45,413 nucleotides of DNA from Candidatus Tumulicola scandinaviensis (GCA_003140835.1 PLLA01000119.1:115180-160592), one strand, 5' to 3'. Positions 16,765-26,446 are shown, numbered from the stretch's first letter. Program-made: numbers and translations. Notes: a model not told the origin generated them from the letters alone.

Positions 16765-17490
16765 ATGCACGCATTTCGTCATTCTGCAGCGGCGCTGCTC
16801 ACGCTTGCTTTGGTCGTCGCTCCGCCGGCCGCCTCGGCAGATTCGGTCACCGTCATCGTCAACGGACAGACGATGAGCTTCGATCAGCCGCCAATCGTTC
16901 AAGCCGGCCGGGTTTTCGTGCCGTTGCGCGGCATCTTCGAGCGCCTCGGGGCGAGCGTCGTGTATGCGAACGGTCAGATCAATGCGACCGGCCGAGGTCG
17001 TTCGATCTCGCTCACCATCGGCTCGACGCAGGCGACGGTTGACGGCCAGCCGGATACGCTGGACGTCGCACCCTTCGTCGTCGGCTCCCGGACGCTGGTG
17101 CCTTTGCGCTTCGTCGCTGCGTCGCTGGGCGCCACGGTGAACTGGAACGATGCGACCAGCACCGTGACCATCAACGGTGGAGGCGGGCGCCCGCCGGTTT
17201 CAGCGCCCCCTGGCGGCGTTTTCCTGACCTCGCAGTGGCCGACCGGCACCGTCTACAACCACTATCCGCAGATTCGCTTTCAAGTGAACCGGCCGGTCCG
17301 AATTGGCGGCTTCCAGTTGCTCGTGGATGGACGCGACGTAACCGGCGCGCTGCAGAGCAACGCACAGTTCTACTCCGCGCCGGTTCCCTTCGCGTTGGCG
17401 CTGGGTACGCATCGCGTGCGGGTGTACGGTCGCACCGCCGGCGACATTCCGTTCGATCTGTCCTGGACGTTCTACCAGGGAAGCTACTAG
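16765..17490 (+). CDS. secreted copper amine oxidase N-terminal (stalk) domain protein
   Basis: The 241-residue product has a signal peptide ending near ASADS. Two half-repeats of the copper amine oxidase N-terminal domain follow: VTVIVNGQTMSFDQPPIVQAG with VFVPLRGIFERLGASV, and LVPLRFVAASLGATVNWND. After a Gly/Pro linker the C-terminal 90 residues form a beta-rich domain beginning FLTSQWPTGTVYNHYPQIRF that I do not recognise. The stalk domain is common in secreted proteins of Firmicutes and related groups and often mediates attachment or multimerisation; there is no oxidase catalytic domain here. It follows the RND gene by 52 bases and may share its transcript. Confidence 0.82.
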   Translation: MHAFRHSAAALLTLALVVAPPAASADSVTVIVNGQTMSFDQPPIVQAGRVFVPLRGIFERLGASVVYANGQINATGRGRSISLTIGSTQATVDGQPDTLDVAPFVVGSRTLVPLRFVAASLGATVNWNDATSTVTINGGGGRPPVSAPPGGVFLTSQWPTGTVYNHYPQIRFQVNRPVRIGGFQLLVDGRDVTGALQSNAQFYSAPVPFALALGTHRVRVYGRTAGDIPFDLSWTFYQGSY

Positions 17491-17544
17491 CGGCGGGCCC
17501 GTCCGCGGATTAACGCAGCCGGGGAACCGGCGGCCAACGCTGAA

Positions 17545-18315
17545 ATGGCTTCCATCATGAACCGCCGTGCGCTGGTGACTGGGGCGGCCGGCGGCTTGGC
17601 CGCGGGCGTTGCGGCAGCGTTGCCGCCCGACGGCTTCGAACGGGTGGCGATTACCTATCGCACCACCTCGCCGGCGCAAACGCTGAAAGCCATCGAAGCG
17701 TCCGGCGCATGGGGCGATGCCGCCCGGATCGACTTCCTCGACGACGAAGCTACGATTTCGGGCGCGTTGGAGAGGCTGGTACGCGATTGCGGACCGTTCG
17801 ACACGCTGATTCACGGCGTCGGCCCGCTCGTCGTCAAACGGTTCGAGCGACTCACGGCCGACGACTATCGCGAAACCTTCGACGGCAACGTGCGTAGCGC
17901 GATACTGTCGACGCGCGCCGTCATCGACGGCATGCGGTCGGCGAAATTCGGCCGCATTGTCTTCTTCGCGATGCTCGGCTCGAATCAAACGTATCCGTTT
18001 CGCGGTTTCTCGTTCTATCAAGCGGCGAAGAGTGCCCTGGTCGCGTTCGCCCGCTGCTTGGCGATCGAAGAAGCACGTCACGGCATCACCGTCAACGTCG
18101 TCGCCCCAGGCGATATTCGCGACAAGTCGCTCGCACGCGTTCAAGCGCTTGAACGTACGGCGGGCAATCCGCGCGGCCGGCCGGGAAGTTACGAGGATGT
18201 CTCAGACGCGGTGCGGTTTTTGGTCGCTCGAGACCGCGACTTCGTCACCGGAACCGTGTTGGACGTCACTGGGGGGTTGACCCAAGCCGACGAGCGAAAC
18301 GAACCGGCTCGATGA
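17545..18315 (+). CDS. short-chain dehydrogenase/reductase with shifted active-site pattern
   Basis: The 256-residue Rossmann enzyme carries TGAAGGLAAG (cofactor loop) and Y158-x3-K162 in FYQAAKSAL. The usual catalytic Ser, 13 residues before the Tyr, is Gly145 here; the only nearby Ser is S146. The common NAG motif reads GVG. It resembles FabG-like reductases, and its C-terminus has FVTGTVLDVTGGLTQ as in that group. The substrate is unknown. The stop overlaps the start of the M1 peptidase gene (ATGA), so the two are translationally coupled. ATG 17557 is an alternative start. Confidence 0.85.
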   Translation: MASIMNRRALVTGAAGGLAAGVAAALPPDGFERVAITYRTTSPAQTLKAIEASGAWGDAARIDFLDDEATISGALERLVRDCGPFDTLIHGVGPLVVKRFERLTADDYRETFDGNVRSAILSTRAVIDGMRSAKFGRIVFFAMLGSNQTYPFRGFSFYQAAKSALVAFARCLAIEEARHGITVNVVAPGDIRDKSLARVQALERTAGNPRGRPGSYEDVSDAVRFLVARDRDFVTGTVLDVTGGLTQADERNEPAR

Positions 18316-20873
18316 GGGTGCTCGAAGACACGAACGACCATCGCAGTTTTGCTCTTCCCGGTTCGAGTCCGCATTACGGACCCGATAAGGTCGTATCGGT
18401 CGAGCAGATCGATCTCGATCTCACGATCGATCTCGACGGCGAACGCCTGGATGGAACCTGCACTACGACCGTACGCGCGCTGGACGAGAACGTCGAGCGG
18501 CTGGCGCTGGACGCCGTCGACCTGGTCATCCTCGGGGTCGAGCGCGGCGGCGCACCGCAACGGTTCGTGCGTCGCAACGAAAAGCTGGAGATCGAGTTTT
18601 CAACGCCGATTCGTCCCGGCGAACTCGCAACGTTCGACGTTCGATATCGCTGCTCGAAACCGCGTCACGGGCTGTTTTTCGTCAAACCGACTCCAGCCCA
18701 TCCCGCCAAGGTGGTTCACGCTTGGACGCAGAGCCAGGACGAGAACGCGCGCTACTGGTTTCCGTGCCTGGACTATCCGCACGAAAAGCAGCCGACGTCG
18801 GCGACGATTCGCGTGCCGAAGGGCCACTTCGCGCTGTCCAACGGCGCGCTGATCGAGCGAGTCGACGAAGGCGATCGCACGATTTTTCGCTACCGCCAGG
18901 ACGTGCCGCACAGCACCTATTTGATGACCATGGTGGCGGGCACGTTTGCCGAGGTCGCGCAAGGCGTCGCTGGTGCCGGAAACGTGCCGGTATTTTATTA
19001 CGTGTTGCCCGGACGCGAAGCCGACGGCGAACGAGCCTTCGGCAACACCCCGCGTATGATCGCGCTGTTTGAGGAGCGTACCGGAGCGCCCTATCCGTAC
19101 GCGCGGTACTCGCAGATTGCGGTCGGCGATTTCATCTTCGGAGGCATGGAGAATACCTCTGCGACGACCCAGACCGACCGAACCCTGCACGATGCAACGG
19201 CGCATCTCGACTTCTCCAGCGACCCGCTGGTATCGCACGAGCTGGCGCATCAGTGGTTCGGCGATCTCATCACCTGCCGCGACTGGTCGCACGCGTGGCT
19301 CAACGAGGGCTTCGCAACCTTTTTCGAAGCGATTTGGCGAGAATCGGATCAGGGATACGACGAATACCTCTACGATATTTTCGAATGCGTCTCGGCCTAC
19401 CGCGAAGAAGATGCCGACCGGTACCGCCGTCCGATCGTGTGCAATACCTACCGCGATCCCATCGAGATCTTCGATCGGCACCTGTATCAAAAGGGCGCCG
19501 CCGTCTTGCACATGCTGCGCGGCGAATTGGGAGACGCGCGGTTCTGGCGTTCCATCCGGCACTACGTCGAGCACAACTCGCAGCAAAGCGTCGAGACGAT
19601 CGATTTCATCCGCGCGATCGAAGACGCAACCGGGCGCAACCTGCGCGCATTCTTCGATCAATGGGTGTTCTCCGGTGGGCACCCCGAGCTCGAGGTTGCC
19701 CTCACCTGGGACGAGACGCGAAAGGTTGCGACGTTAACCGCCGATCAGAAGCAGCCGATCGACGCCAATCGTCCGCCGTATCGTTTTGACGTCAACGTTG
19801 GGTTCGTTGCCCAGCCGCCCGCGAACGTGGCGCGGGACGCCGGTTCCGGTCCGCTGGCGGGTGAGCGGCGAATTCGCGTCGCGATCGCACGGGAGCGCGA
19901 AACGATCGCGATCCCACTCGAATCCGAGCCGAAGCTAGTGCGATTCGATCCGGGTGCGTTCAGTCTCGCGAACGTCACCTATAAGCTCGGTGCGGACTTC
20001 GCGGCTACCGTTCTGCGACGCGATCCCGACGTCGTCGCGCGTATTCGGGCGGCTCGCGAACTCGCCAAAGACGGGACGCACGTGGCCGTCGATGCCCTCA
20101 GCAACGCATTTGCCGACGAGCCCTTCTGGGGGGTGCTCGCCGAAAGCGCCGCGACGATCGGAACCACGCGCGCGCCGTGGGCGCGCGGCTTGCTGATCGG
20201 CGCGCTCGAGCACGCGCATCCGAAGGTTCGCCGGGCAGTGGCGGCGGCGCTCGGAAACTTCCGCCATGCGGCGGTCGCCGAGGCGCTCGTGCCGGTGGCC
20301 CAAAACGATTCATCGTATTTCGTGCGGTCGGCGGCGCTGGAAGCGTTAGGGAAGACCCGCGACGCGCGCGCGTTCGACGTCCTCGCCGCTGTCGCCAAGG
20401 AGCGCACGTGGAACTCGACCGTCGAAGCTGGGGCCATACGCGGGCTCGCCGAGCTGGCCGATAGCCGCGCGTTGGCCCTAGCTTTGGATGCCGCCGGACC
20501 CCGGAACGACGAGGGCCTTCGGCGCGCGGCGGCCGATGCGATCGCCCGGATCGGACAGGCCGTCGAAGAGCAGCGGACTCGAGCGGTGTCGGCGCTGGAA
20601 GAACTGCTCGACGACCCGTCTTTCCTCGTGCAGCTGGCGGCGCTGCGCGCGGCCGAGTCGTTAGGCGACGCGCGCTTGCTGCCGTCTCTGGACCGGCTGG
20701 CGCAAACGGCTTTCGACGGCCGGACCCGGCGCGATGCGCTCGAGGCCGCCATTCGAGTTCGCGAAGCGGCAAAGGTTCCGGCGCAGGTTCGTGGCATGCG
20801 CACCGATATCGATGAACTACGTGAAGATCAACGGAAGCTCCAGGAGAAGATCGAGGCGCTGGCGCGGTCGTAG
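18312..20873 (+). CDS. M1-family metalloaminopeptidase with C-terminal HEAT repeats
   Basis: The 853-residue protein has the M1 plan: an N-terminal beta domain, the substrate-binding FGGMEN motif (about residue 276-281), the zinc site HELAH (H309, E310, H313), and LNEGFATFFE with the third zinc ligand Glu 19 residues after the second His. No signal peptide is visible, so it is probably cytoplasmic. After the catalytic and beta-sandwich parts (to about 560), the C-terminal 290 residues are Ala/Leu/Arg-rich HEAT-type helical repeats in place of the usual ERAP-type domain, and the protein ends in a Glu/Lys/Leu-rich coiled coil. It cleaves N-terminal residues from peptides. It overlaps both neighbours, indicating one operon with the SDR and PBP4-type genes. 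Confidence 0.9.
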   Translation: MRVLEDTNDHRSFALPGSSPHYGPDKVVSVEQIDLDLTIDLDGERLDGTCTTTVRALDENVERLALDAVDLVILGVERGGAPQRFVRRNEKLEIEFSTPIRPGELATFDVRYRCSKPRHGLFFVKPTPAHPAKVVHAWTQSQDENARYWFPCLDYPHEKQPTSATIRVPKGHFALSNGALIERVDEGDRTIFRYRQDVPHSTYLMTMVAGTFAEVAQGVAGAGNVPVFYYVLPGREADGERAFGNTPRMIALFEERTGAPYPYARYSQIAVGDFIFGGMENTSATTQTDRTLHDATAHLDFSSDPLVSHELAHQWFGDLITCRDWSHAWLNEGFATFFEAIWRESDQGYDEYLYDIFECVSAYREEDADRYRRPIVCNTYRDPIEIFDRHLYQKGAAVLHMLRGELGDARFWRSIRHYVEHNSQQSVETIDFIRAIEDATGRNLRAFFDQWVFSGGHPELEVALTWDETRKVATLTADQKQPIDANRPPYRFDVNVGFVAQPPANVARDAGSGPLAGERRIRVAIARERETIAIPLESEPKLVRFDPGAFSLANVTYKLGADFAATVLRRDPDVVARIRAARELAKDGTHVAVDALSNAFADEPFWGVLAESAATIGTTRAPWARGLLIGALEHAHPKVRRAVAAALGNFRHAAVAEALVPVAQNDSSYFVRSAALEALGKTRDARAFDVLAAVAKERTWNSTVEAGAIRGLAELADSRALALALDAAGPRNDEGLRRAAADAIARIGQAVEEQRTRAVSALEELLDDPSFLVQLAALRAAESLGDARLLPSLDRLAQTAFDGRTRRDALEAAIRVREAAKVPAQVRGMRTDIDELREDQRKLQEKIEALARS

Positions 20874-22212
20874 GCGCAGAATCGTCGCATTCGTTCTGCT
20901 TTGCGCCGCGGTGGTTTTCGCGGGATGGAGCTGGAACCGGCTGCGGCCATTCGGCGTTTCCGAACCTGCCCGGGCGAACGCCGCGGTCGAGGCAGAGCGC
21001 GCGCCGAAGCCGGTGCGTGGCAATCCGGCGTGGCAGCCGGGTGAGGCGGCTCGCTTGCATGAGGCGTTGCGGGACGCATTCGCGCCGGCTTTGGCTGGCG
21101 CCCAACGCTGGAGCCTGAGTGTCCTCGATGCGGACGGGCGGCCCATCTACGACGATCGCGCGTTTCATGCCGTCGCGCCGGCGAGCGCTCAAAAACTGGT
21201 TGTCGCCGCGGCGGCTCTGAACGTCCTCGGCTCGAATTTTCGCTACCACACGGTGTTCGCGTCGCAAAACGCCATCACCGGCGGAGCCTTGGACGGCAAC
21301 CTCTGGCTAGCGGGTTCCGGCGATCCCTCGTTGCGCGGCAGCGACGTGCGCGGGGGCGTCGCGGCGCTCGCACGAGCCGGGTTGCGCAGCATTTCCGGAA
21401 GCGTCGCCGTCGACTCGACGGCGCTGCAAGGCCCCGAGCTCAACCCACATTGGGATCGCGACGATACCACCGAGGACTATGCCGCGCCGACCAACGCGAT
21501 GTCGATCGACGGCGACACCGTCGAGTCCCAAAAGGTGGTCGGCGGTATTCAGGAGCGGTTTTGGACGCCGGTGCACGACGTGCCGCGCTACGCCTCCACC
21601 ATGATCGAACAAATGTTTCGACGGCGCGGAATCGCCGTTGGAGCGCCGGCGATCGTTTCCCGCTCGCCCCTCGATTCGCTCGTGCTATGGGATCATCGCT
21701 CGGCGACGCTGCGAGCGCTCGAAACGCACATGCTGTTCTTTTCCGACAACCATTACGCCGAACAGCTCCTTCGAACGCTGGGAAGCGAGGGGGGTGCCAC
21801 CCCCGACGACGCGGGCGGTTTGGCGGTCGAGCGCACCTTTCTGAGCGAGCGCGGCATACCCGATCCGGGTTTGCAGCTCGACGACGGCAGCGGCTTATCC
21901 AGTGAAAACCGGATCGCGGCCATAACGCTCGCCCGAATTTTGTCGGACGCGCAACTGCGCGGGGGTGAGTCGTCGCTCTACATGCTGCTTCCGCAGGGCG
22001 GCCGGCAAGGAACGCTGCGCGACTACGATTTCACCACGGCGCTGGGGCGCGTTCGCGCCAAGAGCGGCCATATTAGCGGCGTGTCGTCGCTGGCCGGCTA
22101 CGCGAACACCGCGCACCACGGCCGCATCGTCTTTGCGTTCTTGATCAACGGTTCGCCCGGCGACCCCGACGCCGCCATCGTTCGCGCCGTCAACCGGCTG
22201 GCCACGCTTTGA
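20812..22212 (+). CDS. dacB: D-alanyl-D-alanine carboxypeptidase/endopeptidase, PBP4 (DacB, S13) type
   Basis: The 466-residue product has a very Arg-rich N-terminus and one hydrophobic anchor (IVAFVLLCAAVVFAGW), so it is probably membrane-tethered in the periplasm. The penicillin-binding motifs are all there: S125-A-Q-K128, SDN at about 311-313, and KSG at about 417-419. It trims or cleaves peptidoglycan peptides. I start at ATG 20812, overlapping the M1 gene by 62 bases; GTG 20821 is the alternative. No clear Shine-Dalgarno precedes either, which suggests translational coupling. TldD follows after nine bases. Confidence 0.9.
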   Translation: MNYVKINGSSRRRSRRWRGRRRRIVAFVLLCAAVVFAGWSWNRLRPFGVSEPARANAAVEAERAPKPVRGNPAWQPGEAARLHEALRDAFAPALAGAQRWSLSVLDADGRPIYDDRAFHAVAPASAQKLVVAAAALNVLGSNFRYHTVFASQNAITGGALDGNLWLAGSGDPSLRGSDVRGGVAALARAGLRSISGSVAVDSTALQGPELNPHWDRDDTTEDYAAPTNAMSIDGDTVESQKVVGGIQERFWTPVHDVPRYASTMIEQMFRRRGIAVGAPAIVSRSPLDSLVLWDHRSATLRALETHMLFFSDNHYAEQLLRTLGSEGGATPDDAGGLAVERTFLSERGIPDPGLQLDDGSGLSSENRIAAITLARILSDAQLRGGESSLYMLLPQGGRQGTLRDYDFTTALGRVRAKSGHISGVSSLAGYANTAHHGRIVFAFLINGSPGDPDAAIVRAVNRLATL

Positions 22213-22221
22213 GAGCGCTCG

Positions 22222-23646
22222 ATGCTTGACGGGATAGTGGAACAGTCCGTGCTGGCGCGATTGATCGACCGCGCGTTGCGCCGCGGCGGCGAGTTTGCGG
22301 ACGTGTTTTGCGAGCGGCGCAACACGCAATCGTTTCGACTTCAGGACGGACGCATCCACGAGGCCACCTGCGGTGTCACCCTCGGCATCGGCATTCGGGT
22401 GATTGCCGGTGAGTCGGCAGGGTACGCGTATTCCGACGACTTGAGCTTGGAAGCGTTGATGCAGGCGGCCGATGCGGCGGCGCTCATCGCTCGCGGAGGC
22501 GCGAGTGGAAACGCCGGACGCATCGATCTTTGTCTGGAAAGCGTTCCGTCGTGGTATGGCGGGGATCGCGACGGTCGCTCCGACTCGGCGCGATACGTGA
22601 CGCTGCTGGAACGCGCCGACGTCGCCGCCCGCGCCTTCGATTCGCGTGTGGTGGCGGTCAACGCACACCTCGCCGAGGAGCTTCAGGACGTTTGGATCGC
22701 CAATAGCGACGGACGCTTCGTGCACGATCGCCGCCCGATGATCACCCTCGGCGTGCAAGTCGTCGCCAGCGATACGAAAGAACGCGGCTCCGGGTACGCC
22801 GGCGACGGCGGCCGCACGTCGATAGCCTACTTCGATGCGTGCTCGCCGGAATCGCTTGCGTCGGACGCCGCGCGAATCGCACTCGTGAACGTGTCGGCGA
22901 TTCCGGCTCCCGCCGGCGAGATGGCGATGGTCGTCGGCGCCGGCGGAGGGGGCGTCCTGCTGCATGAAGCCGTCGGGCACGGGCTCGAAAGCGACTTCAA
23001 CCGGCGCGGGACGTCCTTGTACAGCGGACGCGTCGGCGAGCGCGTCGCCAGCGAGCTGGTGACGATCTACGACGATGGCAATCTTCCGGAGGAACGTGGC
23101 AGCCTCAACGTGGACGACGAAGGCGTGACCGGACAGCATAAGGTGCTGGTGGAAAACGGCGTGCTTCACGGATACATGCAAGACTTGCTCAATGCGCGTT
23201 TGATGGGCGTGCGCTCGACCGGCAGCGGACGCCGCCAGTCGTTTCGATTTCTGCCGCAACCGCGGATGTGCAACACGTATATGCCCGGCGGCACGTCTAC
23301 GGTCGAAGAGATTTTAACCTCGACCAAACGCGGAATCTATGCGAAATCGTTTGCCGGCGGCCAAGTCGAGATCAGCAAGGGCGATTTCGTGTTCATGGTC
23401 GGTGAAGGGTACCTCATCGAAGACGGCAAGGTGACTGCGCCGGTAAAGAACGCCACGATCGTTGGAAACGGGCCGGAGGCGATGACGAAGGTAACCGCCG
23501 TTGGCAACGATAGCCGGCTGGCTCGCCGTCACTACACGTGCGGGAAAGGCGGCCAATACGTGCCCGTCGGAGTTGGGATGCCGACCGTCAAGATCTCGTC
23601 GATCACCGTCGGAGGGACGCATACCGAACGTGGCCCGCGTGACTGA
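22222..23646 (+). CDS. tldD: TldD-family zinc metalloprotease subunit
   Basis: The 474-residue protein carries the zinc motif HEAVGH (residues 248-253) followed by GLESDF, and the family strands VGAGGGGVLLHEAVGHG and RMCNTYMPGG. TldD works with TldE as a heterodimer that degrades unfolded peptides and, in some bacteria, processes or matures small ribosomal peptides (microcin B17 is the known case). No precursor peptide gene was seen nearby. The tldE start overlaps by 17 bases. Length and motif order are normal for the family. Confidence 0.92.
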   Translation: MLDGIVEQSVLARLIDRALRRGGEFADVFCERRNTQSFRLQDGRIHEATCGVTLGIGIRVIAGESAGYAYSDDLSLEALMQAADAAALIARGGASGNAGRIDLCLESVPSWYGGDRDGRSDSARYVTLLERADVAARAFDSRVVAVNAHLAEELQDVWIANSDGRFVHDRRPMITLGVQVVASDTKERGSGYAGDGGRTSIAYFDACSPESLASDAARIALVNVSAIPAPAGEMAMVVGAGGGGVLLHEAVGHGLESDFNRRGTSLYSGRVGERVASELVTIYDDGNLPEERGSLNVDDEGVTGQHKVLVENGVLHGYMQDLLNARLMGVRSTGSGRRQSFRFLPQPRMCNTYMPGGTSTVEEILTSTKRGIYAKSFAGGQVEISKGDFVFMVGEGYLIEDGKVTAPVKNATIVGNGPEAMTKVTAVGNDSRLARRHYTCGKGGQYVPVGVGMPTVKISSITVGGTHTERGPRD

Positions 23647-24970
23647 AACGCAAGCCCTCGAAATTGCCGATCGGGCCGTCGTCGAAGCGACGTCCTCGGG
23701 AGCCGACGCCGCCGAAGCGACCGTCTCGATTGCGAAACGCTTTCACGTCGAGGCACGCGAGACCGTCGTTTCGAAGCTGGAACAGTCGATCGCCAAGTCG
23801 TTGCATCTGCGCGTATTCGTGGACGGCCGTAAGGCGTCGCTGACGACGTCCGATCTCTCACCGAACGGACTGCGCGGCGCGATCGAACGGACCATCGCGC
23901 GCGCCGGTCACGTCGCCTCCGACGCCTTGGCGGGTCTCCCGGACGAATTCGCAACCGACGTTCCAACGTTGGAACTCTACGATCGCCACATCGAATCGCG
24001 CGGCGGCGACGAAAAAATCGAAGAAACGCTCGCACTCGAACGCCTGATTCGCGGGGCCGACGCACGTATCGTCAACTCCAGCGGATCCCATTACGCCGAC
24101 GCGTCGTCGGTAACCGCCATCGCGAACTCGGCCGGTTTTGCTGCGTCGTATGCGTCCACCCGGGCCAGCCGCTCGACCGGCCCGGTCGCCGTAGATGGAA
24201 CGGTGAAACGGACCGCCCATTACGGCACCGCGGCGCGCCACTTCGCCGAACTCGAAGGCTCGGCTGCCGTCGCGCAAATCGCGGCACGTCGCGCCGTCGA
24301 ACTCTTTGGCGCGAAAAAACCGGCGACCATGCGGGTACCGGTGATCTTCGAGCGGGACGTCGCGTCGAGCATTTTGGACGATCTCTTTGCGGCGATTTCG
24401 GCGGCCAACGTTGCGACCGGCAACTCGTGGCTGATCGACCGCGTGGGAACGAGGATCGGCAGCGGTTGCGTCAGCGTCGTTGACGACGGCCGACTGGAGG
24501 GCAAACTCGGAAGTTCGCCCTTCGACGGAGAAGGCGTCGCGACGCGCCGCACCGTGGTGCTCGAAGAAGGGCTCCTGCAAACGTTTTTGTACGATACCTA
24601 CTACGCGCGCAAGCTCGGGGCTATGAGTACCGGGAACTCCAACGGCAGCGGCGTCGGAGCCAATAATTTATACCTCGAACCCGGCACGGCGTCCCTCGAG
24701 GAACTCATCGCGGCCACACCGCGAGGAATCCTGGTGCTCGATACGATCGGCTTTGCAACCGAGCACGCTTCGGGTACCTATAGCCGAGGAGCGCGCGGCT
24801 TTTTCATCGAGGGTGGCGAACTCGCCTATCCGATCGACGAATTCACCATCGCGGGTGCGTACGTCGATATGTTGGCGGGGATCGATGCCGTCGCCAGCGA
24901 TTTACGGTTCGACGGTGGCGTCGTCTCGCCGTCGTTCCGGGTAGCGGAAATGACGATTAGCGGAAACTAG
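23630..24970 (+). CDS. tldE: TldE/PmbA-family metalloprotease partner
   Basis: The 446-residue protein is the non-zinc partner of TldD: it lacks the HExxxH motif, as expected for TldE/PmbA. It keeps family features such as VIFERDVASSILDDLFAAI, STGNSNGSG and the C-terminal AYPIDEFTIAG and DLRFDGGVVSPSFRV. I start at GTG 23630, 13 bases behind a GGAGGG and overlapping tldD; GTG 23639 is an alternative, and the ATG at 23501 deep inside tldD is not likely. It closes the SDR-M1-PBP4-TldD-TldE run. Confidence 0.9.
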   Translation: MARVTETQALEIADRAVVEATSSGADAAEATVSIAKRFHVEARETVVSKLEQSIAKSLHLRVFVDGRKASLTTSDLSPNGLRGAIERTIARAGHVASDALAGLPDEFATDVPTLELYDRHIESRGGDEKIEETLALERLIRGADARIVNSSGSHYADASSVTAIANSAGFAASYASTRASRSTGPVAVDGTVKRTAHYGTAARHFAELEGSAAVAQIAARRAVELFGAKKPATMRVPVIFERDVASSILDDLFAAISAANVATGNSWLIDRVGTRIGSGCVSVVDDGRLEGKLGSSPFDGEGVATRRTVVLEEGLLQTFLYDTYYARKLGAMSTGNSNGSGVGANNLYLEPGTASLEELIAATPRGILVLDTIGFATEHASGTYSRGARGFFIEGGELAYPIDEFTIAGAYVDMLAGIDAVASDLRFDGGVVSPSFRVAEMTISGN

Positions 24971-25003
24971 CTCCCCGCGCGGGCGCGTAACGGAGGCCAG
25001 AGG

Positions 25004-26446
25004 ATGCCAATTCCGGCGATCAGTTTTACCGTCATCATGCGCATCGAAATGCCGAACGAGCCGGGCGCCTTCGGCGTGCTGACCAATGCGATCGGCGATG
25101 CCGGTGGAACGATTGCTGCGGTCGACATGCACTCGGTGAGCAAAACGCACATGATGCGCGACGTGACCATCAACGTCGCTTCGGATGCGGTCGCCAACGA
25201 AGTGCGAGCCGCCGTGGAGGCCATCGACGGCGTGCGTATCATCTTCGCCTCGGACTCCACGTTTCTCGCGCACATCGGCGGCAAGATTCGTATCGAGTCA
25301 AAAATTCCGTTGAAAAGCCGCCAGGATCTCTCGATCGTCTACACGCCCGGCGTGGCGCGCGTCTCGATGGCCATCGCCGCCGATCCGGCCAAGGCGTTTC
25401 AACTGACCATCAAACGGAATATGGTGGCGGTCGTCACCGACGGGACGGCGGTCTTGGGTTTGGGCGACATCGGCCCGCTCGGAGCGCTTCCGGTAATGGA
25501 AGGCAAAGTTATGCTGTTTCGGCAGTTTGCCGGCATCGACGCGTTTCCGATTTGCCTCGACACCAAAGACGTCGACGAGATCGTCGAAACCGTGCAGCGG
25601 ATTGCGCCCGTCTTTGGCGGCATCAACCTGGAAGACATTAGCGCTCCGCGCTGCTTCGAGGTCGAAGAACGCTTGATCGAAGCCCTCGACATTCCGGTCA
25701 TGCACGACGACCAGCACGGTACGGCGGTCGTCATTTTGGCCGCGCTGATCAACGCAACGCAGGTCGTGGGCAAGCGGCTCGAAGACCTGCGCATCGTGGT
25801 TTCGGGAAGCGGCGCAGCGGGCACGGCGACCATCAAGATGCTGTTGGGCGCGGGTGTGCGCGATGTGATACCGGTCGATCGAAGCGGGGCTCTCAATCGC
25901 GAAGACCGGTACGAAAACCCGCAGTGGCGGTGGCTGGCCGAGCACTGCAACCGGGAAAACCGGCGCGGCTCGCTGGCCGACGTTTTGGAGGGCGTCGACG
26001 TGTTCATCGGCGTTTCCGCGCCGGGCATTCTTCAGCCCGAGCACATCGCGCGGATGGCGCGCGACCCGATCGTGTTCGCAATGGCGAACCCAACGCCGGA
26101 GATCATGCCCGACGTCGCGGCGCCCGTCGCGGCGGTGATCGCGACCGGACGCTCCGACTTCCCCAACCAGGTCAACAATTTGCTGGCGTTTCCGGGAATT
26201 TTTCGGGGCGCATTGGACGTGCGCGCTCGCCGGATTACCGAACGCATGAAGCTGGCGGCGGCGTTTGCGATTGCCTCCATCGTCACCGACGACGAGCGCA
26301 ATCCCGAATATATCATTCCGAGCGTTTTCGACGTACGGGTGGTGGACGCGGTCGCTAAAGCGGTGGCGACCGCGGCGATGGAAGAAGGCGTCGCGCGGCG
26401 GACGCTGGTCAAAAACGAGGGAGAGGACCTTGCTGCCGGCGTGTAG
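25004..26446 (+). CDS. NAD-type malic enzyme with N-terminal ACT domain
   Basis: The 480-residue enzyme decarboxylates malate to pyruvate. An ACT domain occupies about residues 8-85 (MRIEMPNEPGAFGVLTNAIG), a small-ligand sensor often tied to amino acids. The catalytic body follows: IVYTPGVARV, VTDGTAVLGLGDIGPLGALP, FGGINLEDISAPRCF, the metal and active-site stretch VMHDDQHGTAVV, and the NAD loop VSGSGAAGTATIKMLL. This small bacterial type (about 400-residue body) is usually NAD- or NADP-linked; the cofactor is not certain. GGAGG eight bases before ATG 25004 sets the start. It could channel carbon from amino-acid breakdown. Confidence 0.92.
   Translation: MPIPAISFTVIMRIEMPNEPGAFGVLTNAIGDAGGTIAAVDMHSVSKTHMMRDVTINVASDAVANEVRAAVEAIDGVRIIFASDSTFLAHIGGKIRIESKIPLKSRQDLSIVYTPGVARVSMAIAADPAKAFQLTIKRNMVAVVTDGTAVLGLGDIGPLGALPVMEGKVMLFRQFAGIDAFPICLDTKDVDEIVETVQRIAPVFGGINLEDISAPRCFEVEERLIEALDIPVMHDDQHGTAVVILAALINATQVVGKRLEDLRIVVSGSGAAGTATIKMLLGAGVRDVIPVDRSGALNREDRYENPQWRWLAEHCNRENRRGSLADVLEGVDVFIGVSAPGILQPEHIARMARDPIVFAMANPTPEIMPDVAAPVAAVIATGRSDFPNQVNNLLAFPGIFRGALDVRARRITERMKLAAAFAIASIVTDDERNPEYIIPSVFDVRVVDAVAKAVATAAMEEGVARRTLVKNEGEDLAAGV

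Noticed and set aside
18600-19682. Long antisense open frame opposite the M1 peptidase
   Set aside because: It is the shadow of the zinc-peptidase gene and shows no recognisable domain.
21895-23259. Long antisense open frame (454 codons) opposite tldD and the PBP4-type gene
   Set aside because: GC-rich third-codon shadow: the plus strand encodes proteins with full catalytic motifs, and the antisense product is Arg/His/Val-rich with no family signature.
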